A stretch of DNA of 64,000 nucleotides from Tetradesmus obliquus (Eukaryota; Chlorophyta; Chlorophyceae; Sphaeropleales; Scenedesmaceae), in assembly GCA_030272155.1 (NCBI GenBank), contig CP126204.1, positions 3,835,501 through 3,899,500 of the forward strand, in the 5' to 3' direction. The notes below the pieces were generated by a model. That model worked only from the letters and a program-made list of their open reading frames with translations. It was not told where the DNA came from and ran no database searches. Shown in pieces: positions 37,393 to 64,000 of this stretch (its first letter is position 1; the number at the start of each line of letters is the position of its first letter). Both the position numbers and the translations under genes were made by a program.

Positions 37393-38877
37393 TCAATCAT
37401 AACTTGAAAGCTCAAGCTCCAGTAGATTAGGCGGCAGCTGGCATGCGCCAGTAGACAGGCATGTACCCTCTATTGCCAGTTTTGACAGCCCTGTCAAGTG
37501 CCCCAGCTGCAAGGGACTAGGCTGCAGCACGCCACGCACGTCCCTGCTTGCAGGATCTGTGACATACAAGTCCAGCTGCTGCAGCTGCGGCAGCTGCAAG
37601 TGCTTCAGCTGGCGCACTGTGACTGCCTCGAGTCGCAGGTATGTCAGCTGCTGCAACGCAGACAGCGGCGCTAAGACAGCGTCCCCATTGTGCCGTGCTA
37701 AAGCGCTACTTTGTGAGTAGTACAGATCACGCTTGGCACATGAAGCCTCCACGCTGAGGATGCGCAGGGCCGTCAGTTGGCCGAGCGCAGCAATCTGTGC
37801 TGCACTGCGCCAGTCTAAGGTGCAGGCGAGGTGCTGCAAGCTAGTGGCTGGCAAGTACTGCAGCAGCGGTGCCTCGCCGCCCCTGACGGCTTCATAAACT
37901 CCCAATGTGCAGGACTGCAGCTGCCAGCTGCTGGCAAATGGCTCTGCTGCTGCCGGGTTGCCTGCTACTGCTGCTGCTGCTGCTGCTGCTCTTTTTGGCG
38001 AAGCAGCTTGGAGTGCTGCTACCAATGCTGCAGTTGCTAGGCGCCAGCCGCGACATTGGTTGACAAAGTCGTTACCCTCCATTAAGTGCAGTGATTTGAC
38101 GATGCTGGCATGCTGCTGCAGCCATGGTGCCAGCTGCAGCAGCTGATGTGGATTATGCAAAAGCCTCATTGTGACATGCAGCTGCTGCAGCTTGGGCGGC
38201 AGCAGCTGCAGCTGCGCAGGCGTTACTGGGCCGATCTTCATATGCGTTAGTTGCTGCAAGCCTGCTGCTAGTGGGTGAAACACGTCAGCATCGTCTGCTG
38301 CTGTGCACTGCAGCTGCAGGCGCTGCAGGTTGGAAAGAGCTGCAATTGCCTGTATGCTGACGCTGCTGTTTGCGTTTACGTCTGCAATGAGCTGTGTTAG
38401 GTGCAGTGCTGGCAGCTGCAACACCCTAGGGCTTGATATGCTGCCCCTGAGTGTAAATGAATGCAGCTGCAGTGAGCCTGCTGCTGCTGCATGCCGCAGT
38501 GATAGCTCTAGTGCCGTGACCGCTGCTAGCCTCCTTGCGCCCACTGCGCTGCTGCTGCTCGGCAGCTGCAGCTCAAGCGAGCGCACAACGCAGGCATTCG
38601 TACGCAGCCACTGAGCGAAACTATGAGCTTGCTGCAGCGTCTGCACTTGCAGCGCCACTGCCAGCTGGCCAGCCAGCAAGTGCGTCGCTGCCTGCTGCAA
38701 CTGCTTCGACGTCTGCAGCAGTGCTGCAACCACCTGCACATCCTGCATGACGCTAGGGCAGGCCATGAAAGCTACTTGCAAGCAGGAGATCAGGCTTGAT
38801 TGGTGGTTCATGCCGGCGGCGTTCATTGCGCCCTGCTGATGCTGCTTAGTGCAACATGTGGTGCTACTGCAGGGCAA
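37393..38877 (-). CDS. Leucine-rich-repeat protein, 494 aa, stop probably premature
   Basis: An intronless frame beginning at 38877; Met at 38823 is an alternative. The N-terminal 90 residues (LLQTSKQLQQAATHLL) resemble the F-box-like lead-in of many algal LRR proteins, but the F-box itself is not certain. The rest is a series of irregular LRRs, such as LPALHLTQLIADVN, LSNLQRLQLQC, LPPKLQQLHVTM, LGQLTALRILSVEA, LSALQQLTYLRLEA and LPQLQQLDLYV. Such proteins often serve as ubiquitin-ligase adaptors. The frame ends TGA within repeat sequence (LLELELSSYD then stop), and more LRRs follow in frame, so the stop may be recent. Confidence 0.68.
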   Translation of the reverse strand: MPCSSTTCCTKQHQQGAMNAAGMNHQSSLISCLQVAFMACPSVMQDVQVVAALLQTSKQLQQAATHLLAGQLAVALQVQTLQQAHSFAQWLRTNACVVRSLELQLPSSSSAVGARRLAAVTALELSLRHAAAAGSLQLHSFTLRGSISSPRVLQLPALHLTQLIADVNANSSVSIQAIAALSNLQRLQLQCTAADDADVFHPLAAGLQQLTHMKIGPVTPAQLQLLPPKLQQLHVTMRLLHNPHQLLQLAPWLQQHASIVKSLHLMEGNDFVNQCRGWRLATAALVAALQAASPKRAAAAAAAVAGNPAAAEPFASSWQLQSCTLGVYEAVRGGEAPLLQYLPATSLQHLACTLDWRSAAQIAALGQLTALRILSVEASCAKRDLYYSQSSALARHNGDAVLAPLSALQQLTYLRLEAVTVRQLKHLQLPQLQQLDLYVTDPASRDVRGVLQPSPLQLGHLTGLSKLAIEGTCLSTGACQLPPNLLELELSSYD

Positions 38878-39158
38878 TTCAGCAATACAAACTTCAACAC
38901 GTGCCTCTCAGGACAAGACAGCAAATCAGGATGTACAGGTACTCTTTAATGATGAAACGCTCCCAGCACAGTCGCTAAGCAGTGGTCCCTGATGTCCTTA
39001 GCACACACTGTGAATGACAGTCACTACAAGCGGGTGATGAAAGGGGGCCAGACTCTACAAGTGAACTCTTCGCATGTGCAAAAAGCTACATTGCTGCTTT
39101 TATTATAAACTACTATTAGACTGCTCGAGAAGTGGACGCTTAGTAAGCCACTTGCGAC
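38878..39158. promoter_or_regulatory. Short divergent region LRR/FTSH3
   Basis: 281 bp between the two opposite start codons, the tightest divergent pair in the window. Promoter elements are not identified. Confidence 0.4.
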
Positions 39159-52885
<13,727 letters not shown>

Positions 52886-52894
52886 TCGTGCATC

Positions 52895-52938
52895 TAGGGT
52901 TTAGGTTTTAGGGTTGAGTGTTAAACCCTAAACCCTCA
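52895..52938. repeat. Interstitial telomere-like tract in inverted arrangement
   Basis: Two degenerate TTTAGGG-type units on the plus strand (GGGTTTAGG, TTTTAGGG) are followed within a few bases by AAACCCTAAACCC, forming a near palindrome just after the FTSH3 stop. Confidence 0.85.
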
Positions 52939-54499
52939 CACTGCAGAACTAAATGTAGGCCTTGCTTCTGTTTTAGCTGCATCGCAAGGGGCAACACAGG
53001 GCGCTGATGTCAGCATGCGTCATCTGCAACGCTGTTGCACGTCGCAAGGCTGACTGGGGTGCCTGTGCCTTGGCGCATTGATGAGGCGCTTTCGCGCTAG
53101 CAGCAGTTGGCAGCTTGAAGTGGGGTGTCCACTGGGACGCGAGTGATGGAGGCCCTGCGCTGCACGCAGCTTGCTCACGCCTTTTCACTGTCGGATGTCC
53201 AATGTTGCGAGTGTTGTTTCTGGCAGCATATTTGTGATTTTGGCCTGCTCTGCAGTTGAGTACACAGGCAGCTGCAGCGTGCTTCAGCAGTACAGCACAA
53301 GTAAAGCTCGGCTGGCGGGGCGGCTGGCACTGAGTGTTGGTCGGGTGTGTGCAGCATGCAATTGAGTTGTAGCACACCAAGGGGGTGTGGAGGTTCAACT
53401 GCTCTGCTTATTTTTTGGTCCGGGCGCTGGGCACCTGCTGTATAGGGGTGTTAGACGTTTCTTGCTGGTGGAGGCATTGCCTTTGTGTCCCCTGCAGGCA
53501 GGTTCGCCTGGCTGCTGCGTGTGACTAGCCAGTAGGATTTCGTCCCCCCGGGTAACAAAAAAAAGCAAAGCTCGGCTGTGTGGTTGCGTGGTGTTTATGG
53601 TGTTGAAGTACGCCCGTGCCTGTCTTTGAGTGCTGGTTGATGCTTGAGGTTTGACTGCAGCGGCTGTCATGCAAGATATCAATCGTGCGGCAGCACAGCA
53701 CAGCAGCCATCACATGTCATGTGGCACCTGCATTGTGCAGAGCTGTGCTCCTATAATGCAGCTCTTAGTGTGCTGTTGTGTCGTGCAGTGTTGTATCATT
53801 CACCTCTCACAGCAGGTACATCTCACACAGAGACTAGGGGTTTGGGTGCATGGTGCGTGTACTATATTCAGGCTTTCTTATTGCAGGTGTTGCGCATGCC
53901 CAATCCCCGGTGTTTGTAAACAGGCGTGTGGAGATACAGGCCAGTGGCTGCAGAGTGTGATGTTGCGCCTGCTGCCGCCGCTATGTAACAAATCATGTGC
54001 TCGTTGGCAGCTGCTGATGGCCCACAGGTGTACATTCTCACACTGCTTGACCGCAAGTGCGTTACCTGCAATTCTTTACTCGCATGCTGCTTCAGCCTCG
54101 CTCGTGGCGAATGACGCGGTCTTCTCGTAATACGCACGTGGCGGGTAACCAGTGGGGTAGGGTACGAACCTAGCATCCCAGATATGAGACAAAGCCACAT
54201 AGCACACAAACAGAAAGCCATGCTGGCACAGCAACCTGCTGCTTGTGGTAGGTACAGCAAGGCACAGCTGCTGGACCTGCTGCCTTGGTTTGCTTGCATG
54301 TCAGCTGTCCTGCAGGCACCTCACCTGCTTGCAGCGCCCGCTCCAAACTGCTAGTTTCTTTCAGCTCCAGATTTCAGCGTGATCACATAAGATGAATGTC
54401 TGCAGGAGAGTGTGTGGACTGGCAGCACTCAACCAACTGTGCTCAACCACCCCAGCTGCACACGCGCAGCAGCTGCCTGTAATGCTGAAACGTTGATCG
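52939..54499. other. Intergenic, no gene recognised
   Basis: The first part is probably FTSH3 3' UTR. I see no splice-bounded coding segment, RNA gene or repeat with support. Confidence 0.4.
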
Positions 54500-55116
54500 A
54501 TGATAAGCAACAAGATTAGCAGCAGCAGCGCAGCGCACAACGTACAGGGCCAGACAGCAGACCGCAACAACAGCGGCAGGGCACTTGGCACACCACAACT
54601 GCAGAGCCTGATCAGCCAGCAAGTGCTGCCCAGAAGTAGAACCGGTTACATAAGTACATATGTGCAGGCAGCAGCGCCCTATAGCAGCAGAAATCAGCAG
54701 ATAACAGACCCGCGAAAATTCAAAGAGTCGGGGCGTAACAGGTGGTTTGCAAGCACTATACTCAAGTTACACAGCACCCCATATAGTGGCTCAATTTGAT
54801 TTAGATTCGTTGTTGAAAGTTGCTTTTAATGAGTATGCTACCTTTGCGCTACTTTCGTACCAGTGCCTAGTGTGAAGGCCGGTCAAACTCCAGGTTGCTG
54901 CAGACATTAGGTTGACCTGACATGTTATTTCTGTTTGCACTGCTAGTGTAAGCACAGCTGACACCTTCACATGTTTTTGATTCATGCCTGCAGGGTGGCT
55001 GTCCATGGTGCGCAAGCACCCTTTGGGATGGCAGAGCAACCGCAAGTCAATGGGCGCGCGGGTGGCGGCGGTGGTGGCGGTGCTCACGGTGCTAGCCATC
55101 GGCGGCAGTCCAAAGG
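54500..55116 (+). CDS. Possible 5' exons of the downstream gene
   Basis: An open frame from ATG at 54500 gives a Ser/Gln/Arg-rich sequence (MISNKISSSSAAHNVQGQTA) of targeting-peptide character. A separate segment at 54994-55116, after a gcctgcag acceptor, codes WLSMVRKHPLGWQSNRKSMG and a hydrophobic helix (ARVAAVVAVLTVLAIGG), ending before GTGCGG. Its exit phase (one base) does not fit the phase-0 entry of the exon at 56536, so at least one linking exon is missing or the segment belongs elsewhere. Confidence 0.3.
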
Positions 55117-55884
55117 GTGCGGCAGGCTATTACAGAGTACACTGGCCTAAGCATGCTGCTCAAATTAAACAGGACCTGAATACTTTCGTACCAGTGCTTA
55201 GTGAACACGTGTTACCCGCCAAGGGGCAGTTGAGAGACCAGTTGCACTTAAGCAGAGGTGTAAGCGCAGGATAACGCTTCAAAGTGTTGTAGTTTCTGGA
55301 AAAATACATTGCTGAAAGCCTTTGGATGCACGGCTGGGTTCGGTCTTTTCGTAAGTGCTGCTCACGTGCAGCCAAGAATGCGTCATGAGTGCCCCCACGA
55401 AGCGCCCAGTGATGTTTATTGGCAACGCCTGCATAGGAATCATGCGGACAATTTCAGGTCACATACGCCGGCGTATACGTGCGATGCACAGGGCACAAAA
55501 GTACGTCTGCCACAACGCAGCAGCAGCAGCATACGAAGCTCCTTCCACACTTGTCACAGTGTGAAGCCAGCATGGTAGAGTCCCAGAGTGCTGGCGGCAT
55601 GCCCTCCGCCACCATTGTGCCAATGGTTGCCATGGTGAGCAACGTTCCCTGCGGCAGGGAACGGGTGGTCAACATGCAGCAGGTGGCAGTACATGGCTTG
55701 ATGTGCAGTTCTGCACCCGGTACTGCTGCTGCTGCAGTTCTGCACCAGTACTGCTGCTGCCGCACAATGGCAAACGGCTCCTTGAAAACAGCAGGATGGA
55801 CGTCACGCAGGCTGTTTACACCAGCATTCAAGGACTATGCAATGCTCTTGATCTTGAGAAGCCAATCAGACCAGTCGGAGTGAA

Positions 55885-55895
55885 GCTGCTGCTGC

Positions 55896-55965
<70 letters not shown>
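55885..55965 (+). repeat. CTG run
   Basis: About 25 CTG triplets, interrupted once by CTT, upstream of the SDR-like exons. Orientation matches the plus-strand intronic runs elsewhere. Confidence 0.9.
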
Positions 55966-55966
<1 letters not shown>

Positions 55967-56070
55967 AACAGTGCTGATTGCTCACTGCACCATCACATCT
56001 GACCAGTCGGTGCATTCACCGCCACTCCACCGGCACAACCTCTCCATGCTGCGCAATGATGCCTGCTGCA

Positions 56071-56535
56071 GGTGCTTGGGGCTGACACGCCCATTAGGCA
56101 GCGTGTGGCGCTCAGACCTGCTGCTTACCGTATGCAGTTTCAATATTACCAAATGCTGTCCACGCCGCGGTTCAATGCATGCCGCATGTACGGGCACAGG
56201 TGCTGGGGGCAGACACGCCCATTGGTCAGCGTGTGGCGCTCAGCCGGACCTCATTCCAGCCCCACTGCACCATCACATCTGGCCAGTTGGTGCATTCACT
56301 CTAGCGCCTCTCCATGCCCTGAAATGGTGCCTGCTGCAGGTGCTGGGGGCAGACACGCCCATTGGTCAGCGTGTGGCGCTCAGCCTGGCCATTAACGGGG
56401 CTGCTGTCTTTGATTTTTAAGCTCCACCTTATCCCATCCTACATACCCACACTGAACTTCCCATACCGTATGCAGTTTCGATATAACTGAATGCTGTTCA
56501 ATATAACTGAATGCATGCCGCATGTACGGGCACAG
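56071..56535 (+). repeat. Three acceptor-side copies of the SDR-like exon start
   Basis: VLGADTPIGQRVAL is copied after acceptors at about 56071, 56201 and 56340; the real exon begins at 56536. The last copy runs further into the exon (SLAING) before diverging. Confidence 0.9.
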
Positions 56536-59500
56536 GTGCTGGGAGCAGACACGCCCATTGGTCAGCGAGTGGCGCTGAGCCTGGCCATCAACGGGGCCCG
56601 CCTGGCGCTGCTGGGGCGCAGTGATGACAAGGACACCATGGAGCAGGTGGGATGCATGGTGGTGGGGTGGTTGGCAGCCTGGGAGCTCTGCAGCTCCTGG
56701 GTAAGTTAAGTGTGTGTGGCCAGGGGCGTCGCCCCTGGGCTCCTCACCCTCTACCTGTGGTGTGATGCATGGGTGGTGGGGTGGTTGGCAGTGTGGGAGC
56801 TCCCACAAGGGCAAGACAGCACAACTTATGGCAGAGGGACACAATGGAGCAGGTGGGTGGGACACTACGGTGGCCGAATGGCGCTGCTGGGGCGCAGCGA
56901 TGACAAGGACACCATGGAGCAGGTGCGTTGGGTGGATAGTTGAAAACTGTCTCTGGGTTTTTCTGTGCCGTTACCGTGTTGATCAGCAATTGGCGCTGCT
57001 GAGGCGCAGTGTTGTCTGGGTCGGGCACACAACATGACAGAAGCTTGCTGCGAAAGCTGGGCCCAATGCACTTGAATCCAACGAATGTGTGCAGGTTGCG
57101 TGCCGTGCTGCATGCCTGGGCAGCCCCTCGGTAGACATCCCTGAACTGGACCTGTCCCCTGCACAATGCTGCCAGCCTGCGCGCCTGCGCTCTTCATTGG
57201 GACCCACATGTAATCACCCTCTGTCTCTCATTACAAATGGTGCACGCCACCCCTGCAGCTTCCACCACCGAGATCTGTCACCGTGTCACCTGCCTCAACA
57301 TGACACCAGCTGGCTGTGTAACCTGGACCCAGTGCACCTGAATCTGGCACTGTGGCGAGGCGGGCATCCCTAACCCGTTCCTGAGTTGTGTTCAAACCTG
57401 TTGCAGGCTGACATGGGCTGCTGTGTGTCCATGGTGTGCAGGTTGCGCGCCGTGCCGCATGCCTGGGCAGCCCCTCTGTAGACATCCATGAACTGGACCT
57501 GGCCTCCGAACACTGCTGCCAGCCTGCGCGTCTGCGCTTCATCAGAAAACATGCACTGCCACTTCCACCACTGAGTTATGTCACCGTACACTGCTCGCAT
57601 CCTCTTCCTCGCCATGACACCAGCTGGCTGTGTAACCTGGACCCAATGCACTTGAATCCAACGATTGTGTGCAGGTTGCGCGCCGTGCCGCATGCCTGGG
57701 GAGCCCCTCAGTAGACATTCATGAGCTCGACCTTGCCTCCGCACAGCAGCCGGCAGGCGGCAGCCAGAGCAGCGACGAGACACCGCCGAACGAGAACCTG
57801 CACATGGCTGTGGAGACGGTGCTGTCAAGGCAGGGGCGCGTGGACGTCATCGTCAGCTGCCCCCTAGGCAAAGCTCGTCACGTCTGGAGTTGCTGCATTA
57901 TGCTGTGCTATAGCACAGCATAGCTATGCTGTGCTGTTAAAGTGTTGTTGAATGTGACCATCTGCGGAGTAAATTATTGTGCTGTATTCTCAGTCCTGAC
58001 TGTAGGCTTGTGCCTGGTGTTTCACATTTACAGAACAATCAATCAATTGCTTGCATGTGTATCTCGCATGCCCCACCCCTGCAGGCCCCTCCCAAGAAGC
58101 AAGCGTGCAGCAGCGCAACAGCCAGCAGCTCACAGCCACTAACACTATTTCAACATACTGTGCTGTACTCTCTGCCCGTGTGCCCCGTTCGCAGGCCCCT
58201 CTGAAAGGGCCAGCGTGCCGCAGCGCAACAGCCAGCAGCTCACAGCCACCAAAACTATCCTAGAGCTGCTGGCAACAGCCTTCCTGGCACCTCCGGGGTC
58301 GGCACACTGCGCAGTGATCAATATCATGCACAGCAGCAACAGGTGCGGCTGCAGCGCAGCTGTACGCTGAAACTGGCAGTGCTTGGGAAGCCTAGATCTT
58401 GAGGCAGAGCGCTGATCAACCTTATGAGCGTTTCCAGCGTAACTATAATCATGGAAGCTACTTGAGCAAAGCTTCACCAGCTCTGATGTATCATCTGCTT
58501 GCAAGCAAATGATGTGATCTCAGCCAGGACGCTTGTGACATACATGTGATATCACGTCATAACATGTCATTTAACATGCTACCTGACAATGCTGCCCTTG
58601 CAGTGAGATGCTGCAGTGGGCGCGGGACCTCCCCCAGCACATGGCCACAACAGCAGCACAAGACCTCACTGGCTGTAGGAGGCTTCTAACATACATGTCA
58701 TATCTGTTGGTGTGGTTTGCACTTAGAGCAAGCTGCCGGTGAGGTGGGGTGCCGTTGCGCACCGCAGTAAGACGTCTCTGGATGTAACATGAGAGATTTG
58801 GTGCTCAAGGGTTTGCAGTGTGTTTTACGGTGCTCACTCTCCTTTTCTGGTCTCAGACCTGTGTTCAACCTGTTGTGGCTCATACCTGCGGAGCTTATGT
58901 GCCACAACGTGTTGGCACGTTTTGGCACGTTCGTGCCGGGGCATGGTTGTGTCACATAGATGGTGCCAGGACCCACATGTAACTATCCTCTCTCATAACA
59001 TGTCACATAACATGTCACATAACATGTCACTGACATTGCTGCCCTTGCAGTGAGATGCTGCAGTGGGCGTGGGACCTCTCACAGCACATGGCCACAGCAG
59101 CAGCACAGGACCTCACTGGCTTCTCAGGCCCCACAGCAGTGGCCCTGTCACCAGAGCAGCGGCTGGCTGCTGCTAGGGGTGTGTTCAAGGCACACCTGCT
59201 GCTGCCAGATGATGAGGCACAAGAAGAAAGCCATGATACGTGAGTGTGTGCGATTTGGCACTGCATTGGTGGCGGCAATAGGTAAAATGTATCTGGACTT
59301 GTAGAGATTCAGCAGTGGCCATGGTGTCTGGCTGCTGCTCGCGGCGTGTTCACGGCACACCTGCTGCTGCCAGATGATGCGCAGGAAGAAGGTCATGCAA
59401 GGTGATTGTGTGCAACTCGGCAATGCATTGGTGGCGCGATGTAGAAGCAGCTAGCTTGCAGTAGATTGTGCACATGCTGTCCCTTGTTTCGGTCTTTTGC

Positions 59501-60884
59501 GCCTTTGCACAGCCCCACTGTATCGGATGTACCCGTAGAGATGCAGCAGTGGCCCTGTCACCAGAGCTGCGGCTGGCTGCTGCTCGGGGCGTGTTCATGG
59601 CACACCTGCTGCTGCCAGATGAGGTGCAGGAAGAAAGCCATGATACGTAAGTGTGTGAATAGGCAGTGCATCGGTGGCGCGATGTAGAAGCAGCTAGCTT
59701 GCAGTAGATTGTCCACATGCTGTTCTTGTTTCATTCTTGTGCGCCTTCAAGGCGCAAGTTGCACAGCCCACCTATACAGTCTCTAGACCCGTAGGGATGC
59801 AGCAGTGGCCGTGAAACTAGAGCAGCGGCTGGCTGCTGCTCGGGGTGTGTTGATGGCACACCTGCTGCTGCCAGATGCGGCGCAGGAAGAAAGCCATGTG
59901 AGGTGTGTGTGTGTGCGTGATGTAAAAGCAGCTAGCTTGCAGTGGTTTATCCACATGCTGTCCTTGCAGCCTGGCAACTATGAACTAAACTGCCAGGTAC
60001 ATACATATATGTTATATTATGTTTCGCCTTTGAGCAGCACAACTGCATCCGGGCTTGTAGAGATGCAGCACTCGATCTTGATTTGGGTTGGTTTCTGGCC
60101 CCCTCTGCTGCTGTCCTGGCAGGCCCGAGACATGCCGTGCTGTGGCAGCAGCCCTACTATTGTTTCATGTCCCCTCTGCTGCCGTCCTGAGCGTGTAATT
60201 GCAGTTGTTGTTGTTGTTGTTGTCTGCTGCCGTCCTGACAGGCCCGAGATATGTCGTGCTGTGGCAGCGGCCCTACTGGAGGCCCTCACTGCCTGGCGCA
60301 CACCACACCAGCAGCAGCAGCAGCAGCCAGGGCAAAAGCCGCACTCCATGGAGATTCACGTCTCATCACATGTGCAATCACTGCAGACAGATCCCCCTGG
60401 GCCTGAAAAGGCACTGGCAGGTCTCACAGGTCTTGTCAAGGGTGCAGCACACAAGGCAATGCATCCTGTGACCAGCTGCAGCACCCACACTGATGCTGAT
60501 TCAGCAGCAGTAACAGCTGCCAGGGGTGCTGAGGCACCTGCTTCAGCTGCTGCTGCAGCACACGGCAGCAGCCAGACGTCAGCAGCAGCAGCAGCAGCAG
60601 CCATCATTCTGCAGGGCCTGGTGCGTAAGTCACTGCAGGGCAGCAGCACCAGCTCCTCTGAGGGTGCTGAGAAACAGCAGCAGCAGCAGCAGCAGGGCGG
60701 CATTGGCGTGTCAGGCAGTGCTAGCTCTGCTGCTGCTGCTGCTGCTGCTGTGAGTGGTAGAGGTGGCAGCAGTGCTGCTGGTGTGCTGCTGGGGGTGGGT
60801 CAGGAGGAGCTGCTGATTGAGCAGCTGGAAGGCCTGCTGGGGCCTGCTGCGGCAGCAGCTGCTGTGGACTCAGAAGCAGCCAAG
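56536..60884 (+). CDS. SDR-like (short-chain dehydrogenase) Rossmann region
   Basis: Exons 56536-56646, 57675-57867, 58195-58342, 59051-59239 and 60242-60884 are phase-consistent (428 codons). The dinucleotide-binding start VLGADTPIGQRVALSLAING has the SDR Gly-x5-Gly spacing, then ARLALLGRSD (end of beta 2), VDIHELDLAS and GRVDVIVSCPLG where SDRs have NNAG. After beta 5 (CAVINIMHSS) the usual Tyr-x3-Lys pair is not seen, so it may be catalytically dead. The intron after 57867 appears to use a GC donor (CTAG|GCAAAG). The last exon is a Gln/Ala/Ser-rich linker. Phase 0 at 60884 leads directly into the exons at 61324-62394 and the sulfite-oxidase domain, so this may be one gene. The 5' end is unresolved. 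Confidence 0.65.
56866..57674 (+). repeat. Echoes between the first two SDR-like exons
   Basis: The first exon's tail (MALLGRSDDKDTMEQ plus GTGCGT) is repeated at about 56875-56922, with a fragment at about 56990. The second exon's start (VARRAACLGSPSVDIHELDL) is copied after gtgcag at 57095 and 57442; the real one is at 57675. Confidence 0.88.
58085..58135 (+). repeat. Copy of the third SDR-like exon start
   Basis: A ctgcag acceptor and about 50 bp match the exon starting at 58195, with a short deletion, 110 bp upstream. Confidence 0.82.
58604..58680 (+). repeat. Copy of the fourth SDR-like exon start
   Basis: An acceptor plus about 75 bp (EMLQWARDLPQHMATTAAQD) recur about 450 bp before the real exon at 59051. 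About 40 bp of preceding intron (ACATGTCA... TTGCAG) is shared. Confidence 0.87.
59309..60140 (+). repeat. Donor-side copies of the fourth exon and a copy of the fifth exon start
   Basis: The exon 59051-59239 tail (LAAARGVFKAHLLLPDD onward) is repeated at about 59309-59402, 59536-59649 and 59790-59901, each with a GT donor. Inter-copy intron (GTAGAAGCAGCTAGCTTGCA) is also shared. A copy of the start of the 60242 exon follows an acceptor near 60121. Confidence 0.9.
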
Positions 60885-61039
60885 GTGAGTGCCCAGTTGT
60901 TGTTACAATAGTGTGAACCTTGCGGCAGTGCGGTGTTCAAGGCTGCAAAGGCCGACCGCATATGTTTTGGAGCGGTATTTGATCAAGGTTTGCCATGGCC
61001 GTTGACAAGGTGTGGTGTTAGTTTAAAAGTATTGATCAC

Positions 61040-61155
61040 GCTGTGCTGCTGGGGGTGGGGCAAGGGGCGCTGCTGATTCGGCAGCTGGGAGGCCTGTTGG
61101 GGCCTGCTGCGGCAGCAGCTGCGCGTGTGGACTCAGAAGAAGCAGCCAAGGTGAG
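61040..61155 (+). repeat. Copy of the fifth exon end with donor
   Basis: About 110 bp coding GQGALLIRQLGGLLGPAAAA to EAAK plus GTGAGG recur after the real donor at 60885. Confidence 0.87.
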
Positions 61156-61323
61156 GGCCCAGCTGTTACAATAATGTACACTCTGGACCTTGCGGCAGGA
61201 GGGCCTTCAAGGCGGCAAACGCCGACGGTAGATACTTTTTTAGAGTGATATTTGATCAAGGCTTCACCATACATTGGCGAGGTGTCAAAAACGCGGTGTC
61301 ATTGTCAATGCTGCTGCATGCAG

Positions 61324-64000
<2,677 letters not shown>

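Noticed and set aside
59968..59996. 27-bp microexon (PGNYELNCQ) between tccttgcag and GTACAT
   Set aside because: The two bases carried over from the exon at 59239 would create a stop on inclusion; skipping it keeps phase with the exon at 60242.

Overview
The window is nuclear DNA of a green alga, most likely a chlorophycean. Reasons: dense spliceosomal introns; a plant-type AP2 transcription factor; a plant-like mitochondrial m-AAA protease; two degenerate TTTAGGG telomere-type tracts; pervasive CAG/CTG repeats (poly-Gln/Ala in exons, CTG runs in introns); and TGTAA motifs behind two genes. The genus is not determined.

Layout. (1) 0.1-2.1 kb, minus: RAB2 GTPase, 3' end outside the window. 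(2) 2.6-5.1 kb, plus: RCC1, the Ran exchange factor. (3) 6.5-8.7 kb, minus: a 182-aa protein of unknown function. (4) 9.2-16.0 kb, plus: an 819-aa single-pass membrane protein, weakly AsmA/TamB-like. (5) 17.7-20.0 kb, plus: AP2-domain regulator. (6) 20-25.6 kb: gene-poor, with a 5'-truncated LINE and short satellites. (7) 26.6-30.3 kb, minus: exons of one or two unrecognised genes. (8) 30.9-32.6 kb, minus: conserved 316-aa protein. (9) 33.3-35.5 kb, plus: RNA polymerase III subunit RPC8/Rpc25. (10) 36.6-38.9 kb, minus: leucine-rich-repeat protein, apparently broken. (11) 39.2-52.9 kb, plus: complete 19-exon mitochondrial FTSH3/AFG3-type protease. (12) 54.5-64 kb, plus: an SDR-like Rossmann domain followed by a sulfite-oxidase domain that runs off the end. 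Four gene pairs are divergent (RAB2/RCC1, 8.7/9.2 kb, 32.6/33.3 kb, LRR/FTSH3), with 0.28-0.75 kb between start codons.

The outstanding feature is not a gene. Almost every intron carries one to five decaying copies of the edge of its neighbouring exon. Copies of an exon's 3' end plus its GT donor lie downstream of the real donor. Copies of an exon's 5' end plus its AG acceptor lie upstream of the real acceptor. I call these exon-edge echoes. They occur in every multi-exon gene resolved here except the AP2 gene, have periods of about 94-200 bp, and in FTSH3 affect most introns. Splicing between the outermost donor and the innermost acceptor makes the whole array intronic, which suggests an intron-growth ratchet. 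At least four copies in FTSH3 keep both splice sites and the reading frame, so they could be cassette exons. Exon coordinates were derived by hand from splice consensus, phase continuity and family similarity, without transcript data.
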